Assembly: GCA_037389465.1 (NCBI GenBank)
Contig: JAZARR010000175.1
Location: forward strand, 3,410,001-3,474,000
From: Baylisascaris procyonis
Lineage: Eukaryota > Nematoda > Chromadorea > Rhabditida > Ascarididae
DNA length: 64,000 bases
Direction: 5' to 3'
Part shown: one piece after another, positions 28,601-43,600 of the stretch
How the letters are laid out: each line of letters opens with the position of its first letter
Position numbering within the stretch: the stretch's first letter is position 1
Position numbers and translations under genes: made by a program
The notes under the pieces: model-generated
What the model was told of the DNA's origin: nothing
Databases searched by the model: none
The model's input: the letters and a program-made list of their open reading frames with translations, nothing else

Positions 28601-31600
28601 GAGGGACTGGATGCTGTCGTCCTCCCCACTGATCGCAGCGGCAAACTAATTCATCCTGTAATAGGTCCCGATGGAGAACCTCTTCCAACAGATAGAAGTG
28701 GAGCAGCCATCGCTCCGGATGGTCGCCCTATTCCAACGAACGCAGCCGGCGCACCAGTTAATAACCGGGGTGAGCCACTGCCGATGGATCCTGATGGATA
28801 CGCCATTTACCCAGCAAGGGGAATGGATAGTGAACTTCTGCCCACTGATATCAATGGAAGACCTGTCCACCAAGTGATTGGCCCAGATGGACAGTTATTG
28901 CCAACAGACAGTGATGGTGCTGTTATTGGACCAGATGGTAAACCGCTTCCGACGAACTCTGCCGGCATGCCCATTAACAACCGAGGAGAGCCTCTCCCTA
29001 CAGACACCAGTGGTACCGTCATATATCCAGCTAAAGGACTCGACGCGGGACTCAGCCCGACAGACAGAAGTGGAAGGCCGGTCTATTCGGTAATCGGCCT
29101 TGACGGTCAACCTTTGGCTACTGACCAGTACCATGCTATTTTGGGGCCCGACGGTGAGCCGATTCCAACTAATGCGGCGGGTGTTCCTATCAACAGCAAG
29201 GGACAGCTGTTGCCAACAGATAGTATCGGGCAAATAATATTTCCTATTGGTGGACTTGACGCAGGACCTCTCCCTACCAACAAAGAAGGCAAACAAATTC
29301 ATCCAGTTATCGGACCAGACGGAATACCACTTCCAACGAATTCTGATGGCTTGCCTATCGCGCCTGACGGTGAATTTATACCTACGAATAATGCAGGATG
29401 GCCAGTTGATAATGAGGGACACCCTATGCCCACAGATGTTTACGGTAACGTGGTCTATCCTGTCAGGCTTCCTGACGGATCTCCTCTCCCAACTGATAAG
29501 AGGGGAAAACCTGTTTATCCCGTAATTGGCCCTGATGGGCAACCACTTCCAACAGGTGAGAGTGGTGGCGTTCTTGGGACAGATGGTCAACCGATCCCTA
29601 CGAATGCAGCTGGAAAGCCCATCGGTGAAGATTCGTCACCGCTGCCAACTGATGAATATGGCAGGGTGGTTCAGCTACCGGCGGAAGAAACTACAACTTC
29701 ATTTGCAACAGATGAGTATGGCCATGTAATTCGCCCCGTTGTTGATTCGGATGGGTTTCCGCTGCACAGAGATGAAACTGGAGCATATGTCTCAAAAGAC
29801 GGGAAAACTGTGGAAGTGAACGACGAGAATTTACCAGTTGGCCCCGACGGAAAAGTTCTGCCAACGGATTCTTATGGCAACTACATTTATCCAGATGTCG
29901 ATGATGAGGGTAGACCATTACCCACCGATTCGTCTGGAAGATCAATTTACACTGTAATAGGACCGGATGGAGAACCATTCCCAACGATGAGCAATGGCTC
30001 GATTCTAGCGCCGGATGGTCGCATTATTCCCACTAGTGCTTCTGGCAAGCCCCTTGGCCCAGATTCCTCCCCTCTACCAACCGACGTTCGCGGTCGCATC
30101 CTTTATCCTAAGGAACCATTATTCTCCACTTCGACGCCAACAGATGCAAGTGGTCGAATTATTTCTTCAGTAGTCGATCAGCACGGAAGGCCACTACCAA
30201 CAGATGAAAGTGGACAATTTGTAGGCTACGACGGCCGGCCCCTCGAAACCGATGTTGACGGTCGTCCACTCGATAATGATGGACGGCTGCTTCCTGTGGA
30301 TGATAACGGCAACTACGTATACGATATGGGCAAGCCTGCTCTCACTGATTTAAGCGGGAAACCTGTGTACAAAATAGTGGACCTCAAAGGTGAACCTCTG
30401 CCAACAAACGCCGATGGATACTTTGTTAAGGAAGATGGTCAAATTTTGCCGACGGACCAATCGGGAGCGCCGATGAAGAAAGATGGATCACCGTTGCCGA
30501 CAGATTCTGAAGGAAACTTCCTCTGGCCCTATGAAACAATAGAAGCTGCTCCTGCTGAAAAGCCTTATCTTATTGTTACGGAAGAGGGTGATACATTACC
30601 AAAAGATAGCTACGGGAGATATCTGGACCCTAATGGAGACCCTGTAAGATTTGATGAAAACGGCAAACCGATCAGACCTAACAATGAAGTCATGCCAACT
30701 AATGCAGAAGGTAATTATGTACTTTCAAAGGCGGATTACGTTGTGAGAACCACAGCTGCTAGGCCTGCTGAATTCCTTGTTATCGGACCCGACGGCAATC
30801 TTCTTCCAACTGGCTCAGAAGGTGTTGTGCTGGCTCCTGACGGACAACCAATTCCAACTGCTGAAGATGGCACACCTCTTTCAGAGGAAGGATTGCCATT
30901 GCCGACGGATAAAGACGGCAAGTTTGTTTTCCAAAAGGCTGGACGAAGCTCGATAACAGCTATGGAAGGTGTTTTCGGTCCTGATGGAGAATTGCTCCCA
31001 ACTGATGAAAGTGGCAGTTACTTGTCACTTGATGGCCGCAAAATCGAAAAAGATGATGAAGGGAAACCTCTGGGGCCTGATGGTAGAATTTTGCCTACTG
31101 ATGAGTATGGAGGCTATATTTATCCAGTAACAGGCCCCGACGGTGCTCCGCTTCCAACAGACAAAAATCACCGTCCAATTTATATCGTGGTAGGGCCTGA
31201 TGGAGTTCCGCTTCCAACGGATGAGAGTGGGGTCGCGGTTGGTCCCAATGGTCAACCAATTCCAACGAACCGTGCAGGTCGTCCTCTCAATGCTGCCGGT
31301 GCCGTTTTTCCAACTGATTCCCTCGGTCACGTTGTTTTTTCAACACCAAAGAGTGACTGCGAAACCAAGCTTGGGGTTATGGATGTTGTATTTGCGATCA
31401 ATACAGAATCAGTCGATTCAGAGGGTTTCACTCATGTTAAGCGCATAATCAGAGACCTTATTGATGAGCATTTCGATCTTGCACCGGACATGACTCAAAT
31501 TGCGGTGATCAAATACAGTGGCATTGCGGAAGTACCTATTACACTAGGTGGCTACAACGAAAAAATTGAACTACTCAATGAACTGAGCATGATGCAAAGA

Positions 31601-34600
31601 AATGAATCGAAAGAAACTTCGAAACTTAACGTCGGAGTTAATGCGGCACAACAACAGTTCATCACATTCGGTCGCGGCTCAGCCGGAAAGCTTCTCGTTG
31701 TTGTTACGGATGGACGAGATATGTAAGCGTTTTATGGAAATTCAAATCGCTTATAATGCTACTCTGAAATATTTGAGAATACTCAATAACGAGAATACTT
31801 ACTGCATTCAAATAAGAATGACCAAGTAGAAAAAATGTTGAATTTTTTCTAGCATTAAACTGGAGGTACCGCGTCTATTTCGTTGTTGTATAAAGTGGTT
31901 ACAGCCAAGGTGTGACTTTCTTTATGAATGCAACAAGTCGGATTTAAGGGAAAACATGCCGCAATAGAACATTTGTAAGTTCCAGCTGGTTGAGGTTGAG
32001 CTTTGATCTAAGTCGATATCTGGGAACTTCAGCTGGCTGAATTTATTTCGCTGAAGTTTATAGTGTACCCCAAAATTACCCACTCGTTGCTCCAGAAAAT
32101 ATTGCTACAGAAAGGAATGAAGCGCAGTCAGAGCAGTGTCTAAAAATTGTTCAAGTACATAGAGAAATGAATGGAAAAAAATATATATAAGTAGGCTATG
32201 CTTAAAAATTGATCAAAAGTGGATCGTCCTAAACTGATCAAAAATTGCTTTTGAAACCGAAAGCATACTGAAGAAACAGGATTTCCAACTCAGAGCCACC
32301 TTTGGGGTTTCACCGGCATGGATTATCCAATCATCGCTTAAAATAAACGAGACTTAAACTGCATGCACGCTTCTAAAATTTGGTATGAAATTGAAGCATC
32401 AAAACATATCTTCACGAACGTTTTACTCGTTCTTGCTATGCATGCTCGCATATTTTTGTTTGCCTTTTCAACTCGGGACATGCCTTCTCAATTTCACGAT
32501 ATGTTCTAAGTTCGAATTTGCTAACCTTTGATGCTCTGTGTATCCATATACATGATGAATTTTCAATTCTGAATTCGTTGCAACCCATGTTTGTGCTGAC
32601 AGTTGAATTGCTACACATGTCGCATAGTCTTGAAGAAATTAACTCTTTCCTCTTAAATACAAATATATTCATCGGAATCACGATCACGTAACTTCTTTAG
32701 CTGCTGTAGAGGAGAACTGATACATTGTACACTCTTTATATAGGTATTCTTGATTTGTTCCAAAATCAGAGTAGAAAGAATGCGTTGCATCCATCATCCA
32801 ATATAACTTGTGATTTCGCTCCTGTGAATTTGTTTTCCTGCGACAAAATCTGCGACTTTTTTTAGATACGCTACTGATGCCATCCGCCCGCTGCAAGAGG
32901 CCAATATTCCTTTACTGATCATCGGGAAGACTGAATTTGAAGAAGAGATAAGGGATAATGCCGACCTTTACATCATGGTTGATGAATGGCCTCAGCTGCG
33001 CGCTGCAATGATTGCCAATAAGATCGAGGAGGAATGTGTTACTGGGCAAATCCCAATACCTATGTCACGGATTACGGGTAGACCAAGGCCAAAGCCAGCC
33101 ATCATGCCATCAACGAGGCCTGTAACAGCTGTTGGACCAGATGGTCTTCCTCTTCCAACTGATGAATATGGTTCAATAATCGGCAGTGATGGTAAACCTG
33201 TACCTACTGATGCTCGAGGAAAGCCCGTAGGACCCGACGGTTCACCGCTTCCAACCGACGAACAAGGAAATGTGATGGTCGCTTTTGAGCCAACAACTAC
33301 AGCTGCTGCAACCGATGAATATGGTCATATTATCTATCCTATCAAAGATCTTGATGGTCAACCGCTGCCAACGGATAAGACTGGGTCATCAGTGAATAGG
33401 CTAGGTGAACGCGTGGAATTTGACGAAATCGGAAAACCAGTGGGGCCTGATAGAATGCCTTTACCAACGGATGAAACAGGTTCCTTCATTTATCCGGCAA
33501 TCGATAACAGCGGAAGACCACTCCCGACCGACGAAAATAGGCGACCATTATATCGAATGGTTGATGCGAACGGACAACCGTTACCCACGGATGAAGAAGG
33601 TACGGTCGTTGATTCGGAAGGCAATCCAGTTCCCACAAATGCAGCAGGAAGGCCAATAAGTCCTAATGGTTCACCTTTTCCTTTTGACGAAGACGGTAAT
33701 GTTGTAATCTCGGAAGGAAGGCCTACTGCGGAAATACAATTTCCAACGGACTCAAGTGGCCATATATTATATCCGATCGTCTGGCCCGACGACTCTTCTT
33801 TGCCAACTGATGATTCTGGGTCGTATGTTGATAACTTTGGGCGCCTCGTTGAAATCGGCGATGATGGAAAGCCGCTTGATCCATCTGGAAAACCTCTTCC
33901 AACGAATGCTGCTGGTGCTTTCATTTTCCCTCAGCTCGACAAAGATGGAAACCCGCTCCCAACGGATGAAAATAAACGTCCAATATATCCAGTTGTATTG
34001 CCCAATGGACAGTCGCTCCCAAGTGATGCCAGCGGTTTCCCGCTCGCTGATGACGGCCGGCCTTTTCCAACTGATAGCGCAGGAAGACCTTTATCGATTA
34101 GAGGAGAAATTCTTCCAACAAACGAGGATGGGAATTTCGTATACTCTCCGAAGGCGAGTGCCACTGTTGCTCATCCAGTCATTGGTCCAGACGGAGAGCC
34201 CTTACCAACAGATGAATCCGGCATACTCGTAGACGACTATGGCGTTCCTCTGCCGATAGAAGTCGACAAGGATGGGCGACCAGTTGGTCCAGATGGTGTC
34301 GTGCTTCCGACTAGTGCTGAAGGACAGTATGTTTACATACCATCAGAACCTTCGCGCACTTTAACACCGTCGGATAAAAAACCATCTATCGTAGCTACGA
34401 CCATTACCAAGCAAGATATGCTCCCAGAAGAAGTAATATGCGAGAAAATCGATACGCCTTCCAATATTATTTTTGTTATTGAGTCCTCTGAAGCGGTTCG
34501 TAAACAACATGCAGAGATGAAAACACTTTTGCTCGATTTCATTGAAAACAATATGGACTTAGCGAAATCCAAGGCTGGCGTTATCGCCTACGGTGGAAGC

Positions 34601-37600
34601 GTTGATATTTCTGTTGATATTGGCAACTATCAGAATTTCGACGAGTTAGCCGAATCGATACGCGAAATTCCGATAATAGGAGGAGGCTCGTCTGGTGATG
34701 AACACGCGATGAGAACAGCTTTACAGCTCTTCCGAGAGGTATATAATGACGGAATTGGTGAAATAATTCTTCACCTGCACAAAACTCCCAACAGGTTAGT
34801 ATTTGACTGAAAAATCTGAGAAAATATTGCATTTATTTGTTTTTCAATAGTTCAGAGAATTTTTTTTCACAAAGATACCAAATTACTTTCAAATTTCTGA
34901 AGGAGGTCCTCTCTTTAATTTTACAGTTTTTTAAGCGTTCTGGCACACCTATGGTCGGTGGCACCTCTAAATACATTGAGGTGGAAACTCTAGCAAATTT
35001 CAACAGCAGGCATTTCATTTCATTTTTCTTACAAGATGAGATTTTAATTTTCTCAAAGCAATCCCATTTTTTAGGAGCCGCATCATTATACTTTCAATGC
35101 TTTCTTCGTATGAAAGTTACTATTGAAAAATTCATATCACAGGTTGACCACCTATTCCCAAACCTATATGAATCATTCACATTTAAATACAAATATGTAT
35201 GGTTTCTGCCTCTCCGCTGTGAAGAACACAGTAAGATTTGCTAGAAAGTTTTGCTCTGCAGTTGGGTTCGATTTGGGCCGGAAACGAAATTTCTACCCAA
35301 AAAGAGATGAATAATTTGCCACTTTTATAGGAAAACACATCATTATATGTTTTGTTATCGCTTTTGAAGACTTGTGGAATCGATTGCACGATAGACTGGA
35401 AGGCAAAAGCACATAATATGCCAGTCTTATTGGAATATTTTTGCTCTTCTCCTTTTGCTGAAAAAATCTGCAATGACCATTAGCGAGTAGGTTACAAAAA
35501 TGCAAGAACGTTTAGTTACTCTTAGCATAACATTTAATCAAGGCGACTTAACGAATTTTTAGCCCCAATAAAACGAATTCTAGAACATAGAAGACCGCAA
35601 AACGGATGAGCAGTTAGTTTGGCTAAATGAACCATGACATCAGCAATTCACTGCAAAGGTTGTGTTATATTTCAGTCATGAAGCGAAGACATTTATTCGC
35701 CACCTGAAGGCGAACGAAACTATAGCGTTATTCGATATTGGCAAAGGACGTTGGAACCGCCTCCGAAAGGCTGATAGCGCCTCTACGAGTTTGAGAAATC
35801 AAATATGTACTTATCTCGAACAACGGAAAATATCGCAAACACGCAAACTAGAAGGTACAGTGATCATTCCTTTCGTATTCTTAAAAAATCGACGACTGTC
35901 AAGAAACTTTTAATGACAAAACAAGAGCTACTTGAAAAGAATCAAAATTAATCATCTTTAAAAATGATTCCTCCAGTAGAAGTGTATAAGGACATCGTCA
36001 CTAACTTATAATTAGAATAAGTTTCAAAAATTGTTAATCCTCACGTAAAATGAAATAAGAATTCAATAAGACACGATCGCTTTATTAGTTATCTATGAAT
36101 TTTTAAGAAATTTATGATAAGAATTGCATTTGGGATCGTCATGATCTCCACAGAAGAAGCACTTTGATATTGAGTGCAGAAAATGAATGCAAAAGAACCA
36201 AGAGAGGATAAAGAAAAGCTCTATACGCATGCTTCAGACCAAAGAAACGCTCCTATCTAGATCAAAAATATTGTATTAGTTTATATATGAAGACTCAGAT
36301 TCTTTCGAAAAATATAGGATCTCTGTTGAAAATGATCTTGAGATATTGCTTTGTTGAATATATGATTTCCCTTTAAAAGTCTCACTGTCCAATGGTAAAG
36401 TGAAAACGTTACTGTGCATCTAATCACTATCTTCTTCGATGAGTTGTATTATATTATATTTTACAATTAGAAAAATTTCGTATTTTATGCTTTATTATGT
36501 CCTACTGCATTCGAAAATCCATGCGCTGCACGTTCCTTCATCGATAAAGTACGGATGAAATTGTGATGTACTAAGTCCAGCCATCATCTCTCAGAAATCT
36601 GCATTTCGTCTGTCATCTTCTTAGCAAAAAAGTGTGTTTCATGAGTATCCAGCCCTTCCGCACCACTGTCTCGCATTAGTGCAGCTTACTTATTCGATAG
36701 CAATGTAACATTATCACAGTAACATCTCAAACTGTTTCTCACAATTTTATGCATTAGCAGTTGGTTCTTAAAAATCCTATAGCATCTATATTGAGCCGTG
36801 CTCACCAAGGTGTCTGGTTTACAAACACATTTTTTGGGTAACAGCCATGGCTGCAGTATCGAACAAATTACATTCCAACACATTGCAAAAGCATTGCAGT
36901 TTTCTGTGAGCACGATACGGCGCAATAACATGAGACAGGTGGAAATGTTCCATGATAAAACCAAGTGTTTTCTAGCCCTCGAACCTCCGTGGAGATCCCT
37001 ACGGAAACAAAATTTCGGAGCACTTTATTTTGATAGCATTGTTTACGGAGAATTTTTGCATGAGTATGCAAAACAAGTTTGAGAATAGCGACTCAGCGCT
37101 CCAAATGCGGCACGTAATGGACCTCATATAGCTAAAAATATGAAATATTCAAAAAGAGTAGAAATTCCATGACGCATGCCACATTATTATCACTGATGAA
37201 GCGTTGCAATTGGTCAGTATTGCTACTCGGGTGACACATGGATGTCTCCATCCTATCTCCTGCCTTCGAGTATAGGAGGAAGGTTAATTGCAAATTTCAG
37301 AATGCTCACCGAGTGGTTATTACTGGAAAATTTGAACAAGCCTCCATAAAACTTTTCATCGCATGAGGTAACAACAACTCCACTTTGACAATATAAAACA
37401 ATTTTTGTCACTTTGACAATATAAACAAGATAAAACAGTAATTTTTGTTGCGACTTTTGCAACATCACTTCTTAATTATAAGATTGAAATAGTTGATCTT
37501 TTCGTATATTTATGCGTTCGTGCTAGAATAGATCAGCTAATTCAAAAGAGGGGACCTGAACAGAAGGAAATAGAAACCAAATCCTCGAAACTCTTAAACG

Positions 37601-40600
37601 ATACCAATTACTAATTGAAACATAATATTGGTACATTGTCATAAAAAAAGTGATGATTTTTCGGTTTCAAATCTTCAATCGCATTCAAAAGTTCCTTTGC
37701 CAGCTCAAAGTCAGCTTCCGCCATTTCTTCCGCTTAGTTCCTGGCGAATGATTTCTCATTTTGGGAGTGATGACTGATGGTGAAGACCGCCTCCCTCCGA
37801 CTTCCGTGCTTCCGGAATAAACTTCAGTCCACCGCTGCGGCCATTGGGGCAGAGTCTTAGCCATCACGTTCCTTATCCACAGCCAGCTGGAAAAGCAGCA
37901 TTCATATATGGACTGATTTCAACAAAAATCCAGCAAAAAAATTGATTACAACACCGTAAGATTTCATGACAACGAATGCAAGAGGGAGCCGCACAACTAC
38001 CACAGTGACCAAAGTGACAGAACAAAGGCTCAAGATTGAACTAGGGGTTCATCATAACATCAAAGAATTACGTTCTCTCTACAATATTTTTTCAAGAACA
38101 TGATTATTTTTTTAACAGAGAACAATTAGCGCAAATCACCGAATGTTCGAATTATTCCTTTCCGAATGTCCATTGCCAGAGAAATGCAGCGCTTCCGGCA
38201 ATTTTCGATTTTCAGTGACATTGAACGTGCTTCGCATACCTATGCAAAAACCAGTACAACGCCGTGCTTCAAACTATTCTTACAATAATTTATTATCTAC
38301 TTATTTGTTGCAGTGCATGAGCTCTAACGGAAAAGCAAAGGAGCAACATAAAAATATAAAGAACAAAGAAAATTCGCCATTAAATTTCTATACTTGAAGG
38401 TGTGAAGACGACAACGGCTTCATCACTAGATGAGACCGGACGTACATTGTACCCAATAATGGGACCAGATGGGCAGCCCCTTCCCACAAACTCATTTGGA
38501 CAACCAGTGGACGCTTTCGGAAAACCCATATCAAAAGATCGCTATGGAAGGCCACATGGACCTGACGGCAGGATCTTGCCAACCAACAACGATGGAATCT
38601 ACATATATCCCGCTGTTGGCCCCGATGGCCGACCTCTTCCCACCGATATCAATAAGAAGCCGGTTTACCCCGTCACTGGTGCAGATGGTCAGCTGCTGCC
38701 GACAGATGAGACCGCAGCAGTTGTTGGACCTGACGGAAAACCTATACCAACTGACAATTCAGGACGTCCAGTGGATGCCAATGGCTCTCCTTTACCTACT
38801 GATTCTTCTGGAAAGGTTATTTTCATCGAGACAACAGAGGCCGTGAAGACCCTTCCAACTGATGAAGCTGGCCGCGTCATCCGTCCTATAATTGGACCAG
38901 ACGGAGAACCACTGCCTACGGATAGAACGGGTAGACCGATAGGAGCGTTTGGAAGACCGGTCCCGAAAGACAGATATGGAAGACCACTAGGTCCCAACAG
39001 GAAAGTGCTCCCAACAGATGATGATGGCAATTATATCTATCCAGCAGTTGGGCGGGATGGTCGTCCTCTACCTACTGACATCAACAAGAAACCCGTTTAT
39101 CCAGTGATTGGACCAGATGGTCGGCCTCTGGCAACAGATGAGACCGGAGCAGTTGTTGGACCTGATGGAAAACCCATACCAACTGACAATTCAGGACGTC
39201 CAGTGGATGCCAATGGCTCTCCTTTACCTACTGATTCTTCTGGAAAGGTTATTTTCATCGAGACAACAGAGGCCGTGAAGACCCTTCCAACTGATGAAGC
39301 TGGCCGCGTCATCCGTCCTATAATTGGACCAGACGGAGAACCACTGCCTACGGATAGAACGGGTAGACCGATAGGAGCGTTTGGAAGACCGGTCCCGAAA
39401 GACAGATATGGAAGACCACTAGGTCCCGACAGGAAAGTGCTCCCAACAGATGATGATGGCAATTATATCTATCCAGCAGTTGGGCGGGATGGTCGTCCTC
39501 TACCTACCGACATCAACAAGAAACCCGTTTATCCAGTTATTGGACCAGACGGTCGGCCTCTGCCAACAGATGAGACCGGAGCAGTTGTTGGACCTGATGG
39601 AAAACCTATACCAACTGACAATTCAGGACGTCCAGTGGATGCCAATGGCTCTCCTTTACCTACTGATCCTTCTGGAAAGGTTATTTTCATCGAGACAACA
39701 GAAGCCGTAAAGACCCTTCCAACTGATGAAGCTGGCCGCGTCATCCGTCCTATAATTGGACCAGACGGAGAACCAATGCCTACGGATACAACGGGTAGAC
39801 CGATAGGTGCGTTTGGAAGACCGGTCCCGAAAGACAGACTTGGAAGACCACTAGGTCCCGACAGGAAAGTGCTCCCAACAGATGATGATGGCAGTTATAT
39901 CTATCCAGCAGTTGGGCGGGATGGTCGTCCTCTACCTACTGACATCAACAAGAAACCCGTTTATCCAGTGATTGGACCAGATGGTCGGCCTCTGGCAACA
40001 GATGAGACCGGAGCAGTTGTTGGACCTGATGGAAAACCCATACCAACTGACAATTCAGGACGTCCAGTGGATGCCAATGGCTCTCCTTTACCTACTGATC
40101 CTTCTGGAAAGGTTATTTTCGTCGAGACAACAGAAGCCGTAAAGACCCTTCCAACTGATGAAGCTGGCCGCGTCATCCGTCCTATAATTGGACCAGACGG
40201 AGAACCACTGCCTACGGATAGAATGGGTAGACCGATAGGAGCGTTTGGAAGACCGGTCCCGAAAGACAGATTTGGAAGACCACTAGGTCCCGACAGGAAA
40301 GTGCTCCCAACAGATGATGATGGCAGTTATATCTATCCAGCAGTTGGGCGGGATGGTCGTCCTCTACCTACTGACATCAACAAGAAACCCGTTTATCCAG
40401 TGATTGGACCAGATGGTCGGCCTCTGGCAACAGATGAGACCGGAGCAGTTGTTGGACCTGATGGAAAACCCATACCAACTGACAATTCAGGACGTCCAGT
40501 GGATGCCAATGGCTCTCCTTTACCTACTGATCCTTCTGGAAAGGTTATTTTCGTCGAGACAACAGAAGCCGTAAAGACCCTTCCAACTGATGAAGCTGGC

Positions 40601-43600
40601 CGCGTCATCCGTCCTATAATTGGACCAGACGGAGAACCACTGCCTACGGATAGAATGGGTAGACCGATAGGAGCGTTTGGAAGACCGGTCCCGAAAGACA
40701 GATTTGGAAGACCACTAGGTCCCGACAGGAAAGTGCTCCCAACAGATGATGATGGCAGTTATATCTATCCAGCAGTTGGGCGGGATGGTCGTCCTCTACC
40801 TACTGACATCAACAAGAAACCCGTTTATCCAGTGATTGGACCAGACGGTCGGCCTCTGCCAACAGATGAGACCGGAGCAGTTGTTGGACCTGATGGAAAA
40901 CCCATACCAACTGACAATTCAGGACGTCCAGTGGATGCCAATGGCTCTCCTTTACCTACTGATCCTTCTGGAAAGGTTATTTTCGTCGAGACAACAGAAG
41001 CCGTAAAGACCCTTCCAACTGATGAAGCTGGCCGCGTCATCCGTCCTATAATTGGACCAGACGGAGAACCACTGCCTACGGATAGAACGGGTAGACCGAT
41101 AGGAGCGTTTGGAAGACCGGTCCCGAAAGACAGATTTGGAAGACCACTAGGTCCCGACAGGAAAGTGCTCCCAACAGATGACGATGGCAATTATATCTAT
41201 CCAGCAGTTGGGCGGGATGGTCGTCCTCTACCTACCGACATCAACAAGAAACCCGTTTATCCAGTGATTGGACCAGACGGTCGGTCTCTGCCAACAGATG
41301 AGACCGGAGCAGTTGTTGGACCTGATGGAAAACCCATACCAACTGACAATTCAGGACGTCCAGTGGATGCCAATGGCTCTCCTTTACCTACTGATCCTTC
41401 TGGAAAGGTTATTTTCGTCGAGACAACAGAAGCCGTAAAGACCCTTCCAACTGATGAAGCTGGCCGCGTCATCCGTCCTATAATTGGACCAGACGGAGAA
41501 CCACTGCCTACGGATGGAACGGGTAGACCGATAGGAGCGTTTGGAAGACCGGTCCCGAAAGACAGATTTGGAAGACCACTAGGTCCCGACAGGAAAGTGC
41601 TCCCAACAGATGATGATGGCAGTTATATCTATCCAGCAGTTGGGCGGGATGGTCGTCCTCTACCTACTGACATCAACAAGAAACCCGTTTATCCAGTTAT
41701 TGGACCAGACGGTCGGCCTCTGCCAACAGATGAGACCGGAGCAGTTGTTGGACCTGATGGAAAACCCATACCAACTGACAATTCAGGACGTCCAGTGGAT
41801 GCCAATGGCTCTCCTTTACCTACTGATCCTTCTGGAAAAGTCCTTTTGGCCGTAAGCACAAAAGCTGTGAAGATATTACCAACTGATAAATCTGGCCGCC
41901 TCATTCGCCCCATAGTGGGACCAGACGGGGCACCGCTCCCTACCGACGAAATGGGTAAATCGATAGGTGCATTCGGAAGACCGGTTCCACGGGACAGGTA
42001 TGGAAGACCACTTGGTCCCGACAGGAGAGTGCTGCCAATGGACGACGATGGCAACTACGTCTATCCTGCAGTTGGGCCAGATGGCCGCCCTCTACCTACT
42101 GACATCAACAAGAAACCTGTTTATCCAGTGATTGGACCAGACGGTCGGCCTCTTCCAACAGACGAGACCGGAGCAGTTGTTGGACTCGATGGTCAACCTC
42201 TAACAACTGACAACTCAGGACGTCCAGTGGATGCTGATGGCTCTCTTTTACCTACTGATCCTTCTGGAAAAGTCATTTTCATCCAGATTACAGAAGCGGT
42301 GAAGACCCTTCCAACTGATGAAGCTGGCCGCGTCATCCGTCCTATAATTGGAACAGATGGAGAACCACTGCCAACAGACAGAACGGGCAGACCAATAGGA
42401 GCGTTTGGAAGACCGGTTCCAAGAGATAAATATGGAAGACCACTTGGGCCCGACAGAAGGATACTCCCAACAGATAATGACGGCAACTACGTCTATCCAG
42501 CACTAGGACCCAACCGCCTCCCACTTCCCACTGATGTCAACAAGAGACCGGTTTACCCTGTTGTTGATGGTGACGGCAGACCGCTACCAACTGATGCAAC
42601 AGGAGCCGTTATTGGACACGACGGTAGGCCGATCCCAACCGATGCTTCAGGTAGGCCAGTTGGTGCAAATGGCTCGCCTCTTCCAACAGATCCGGCTGGC
42701 AACATCATATTTGCAGGAATCACGGAAGCAGTGAAAACTCCGCCGACTGACGAAGCCGGGCGAACCATATACGCCATAATCGGGCCAGATGGGGAACCTC
42801 TTCCTACCGACTCGTCCGGAAAATCAGTGGATGCGGCCGGAAGACGCATATCCGAGGATCGCTACGGAAGGCCACTTGGACCTGACGGTAGGGTGTTACC
42901 AACCGACAGTGATGGAAATTACATATACCCTGCTATTGGTCCCGATGGTCAACCTCTTCCTACCGATGCAAACAAGAAACCTGTTTACCCTGTGGTCGAT
43001 GCTGAGGGAAGACCACTGCCAACTGACGAAACAGGAGCCGTTATTGGATACGACGGTAAACCCATCCCAACTGACTCTTCGGGGCGACCTGTTGGTGCTG
43101 ACGGATCACCACTTCCAACGGATTCTTCTGGCAACATCGTTCTTACGGAAGGAACAGAAGCAGTGAAAACATTGCCGACTGATGAAACTGGCCGAATCAT
43201 ATACCCAGTAGTCGGGCCAGATCGGGAACCTCTTCCTACAGACTCGTCCGGAAAGTCAGTGGATGCGTCCGGAAAGCGCATACCGGAGGATCGCTATGGA
43301 AGGCCACTTGGACCTGATGGTAGGGTGTTACCAACCAACAGTGAAGGAAATTACATATACCCTGCTATTGGTCCCGATGGTCAGCCTCTTCCTACCGATG
43401 CAAACAAGAAACCTGTTTACCCTGTGGTCGATTCCGATGGAAGACCACTACCAACTGACGAAACGGGAGCAGTTGTCGGACACGACGGTAAACCCATCCC
43501 AACCGACTCTTCAGGAAGACCAGTTGGTGCAGATGGTTCGCCTCTCCCAACAGATCCGGCTGGCAACATCATATTTGCAGAAAGCACAGAAGCAGTGAAA

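Noticed and set aside
32436..32896. Two adjoining minus-strand frames as a gene nested in the VWA1 intron
   Set aside because: Separated by a stop, with no recognisable domain or start context, and overlapping the R2 exon.
38282..38399. Earlier start of exon R3 at the strong TTGTTGCAG acceptor (38313)
   Set aside because: All continuations meet a stop before 38400, including the required frame (TAA at 38381-38383).
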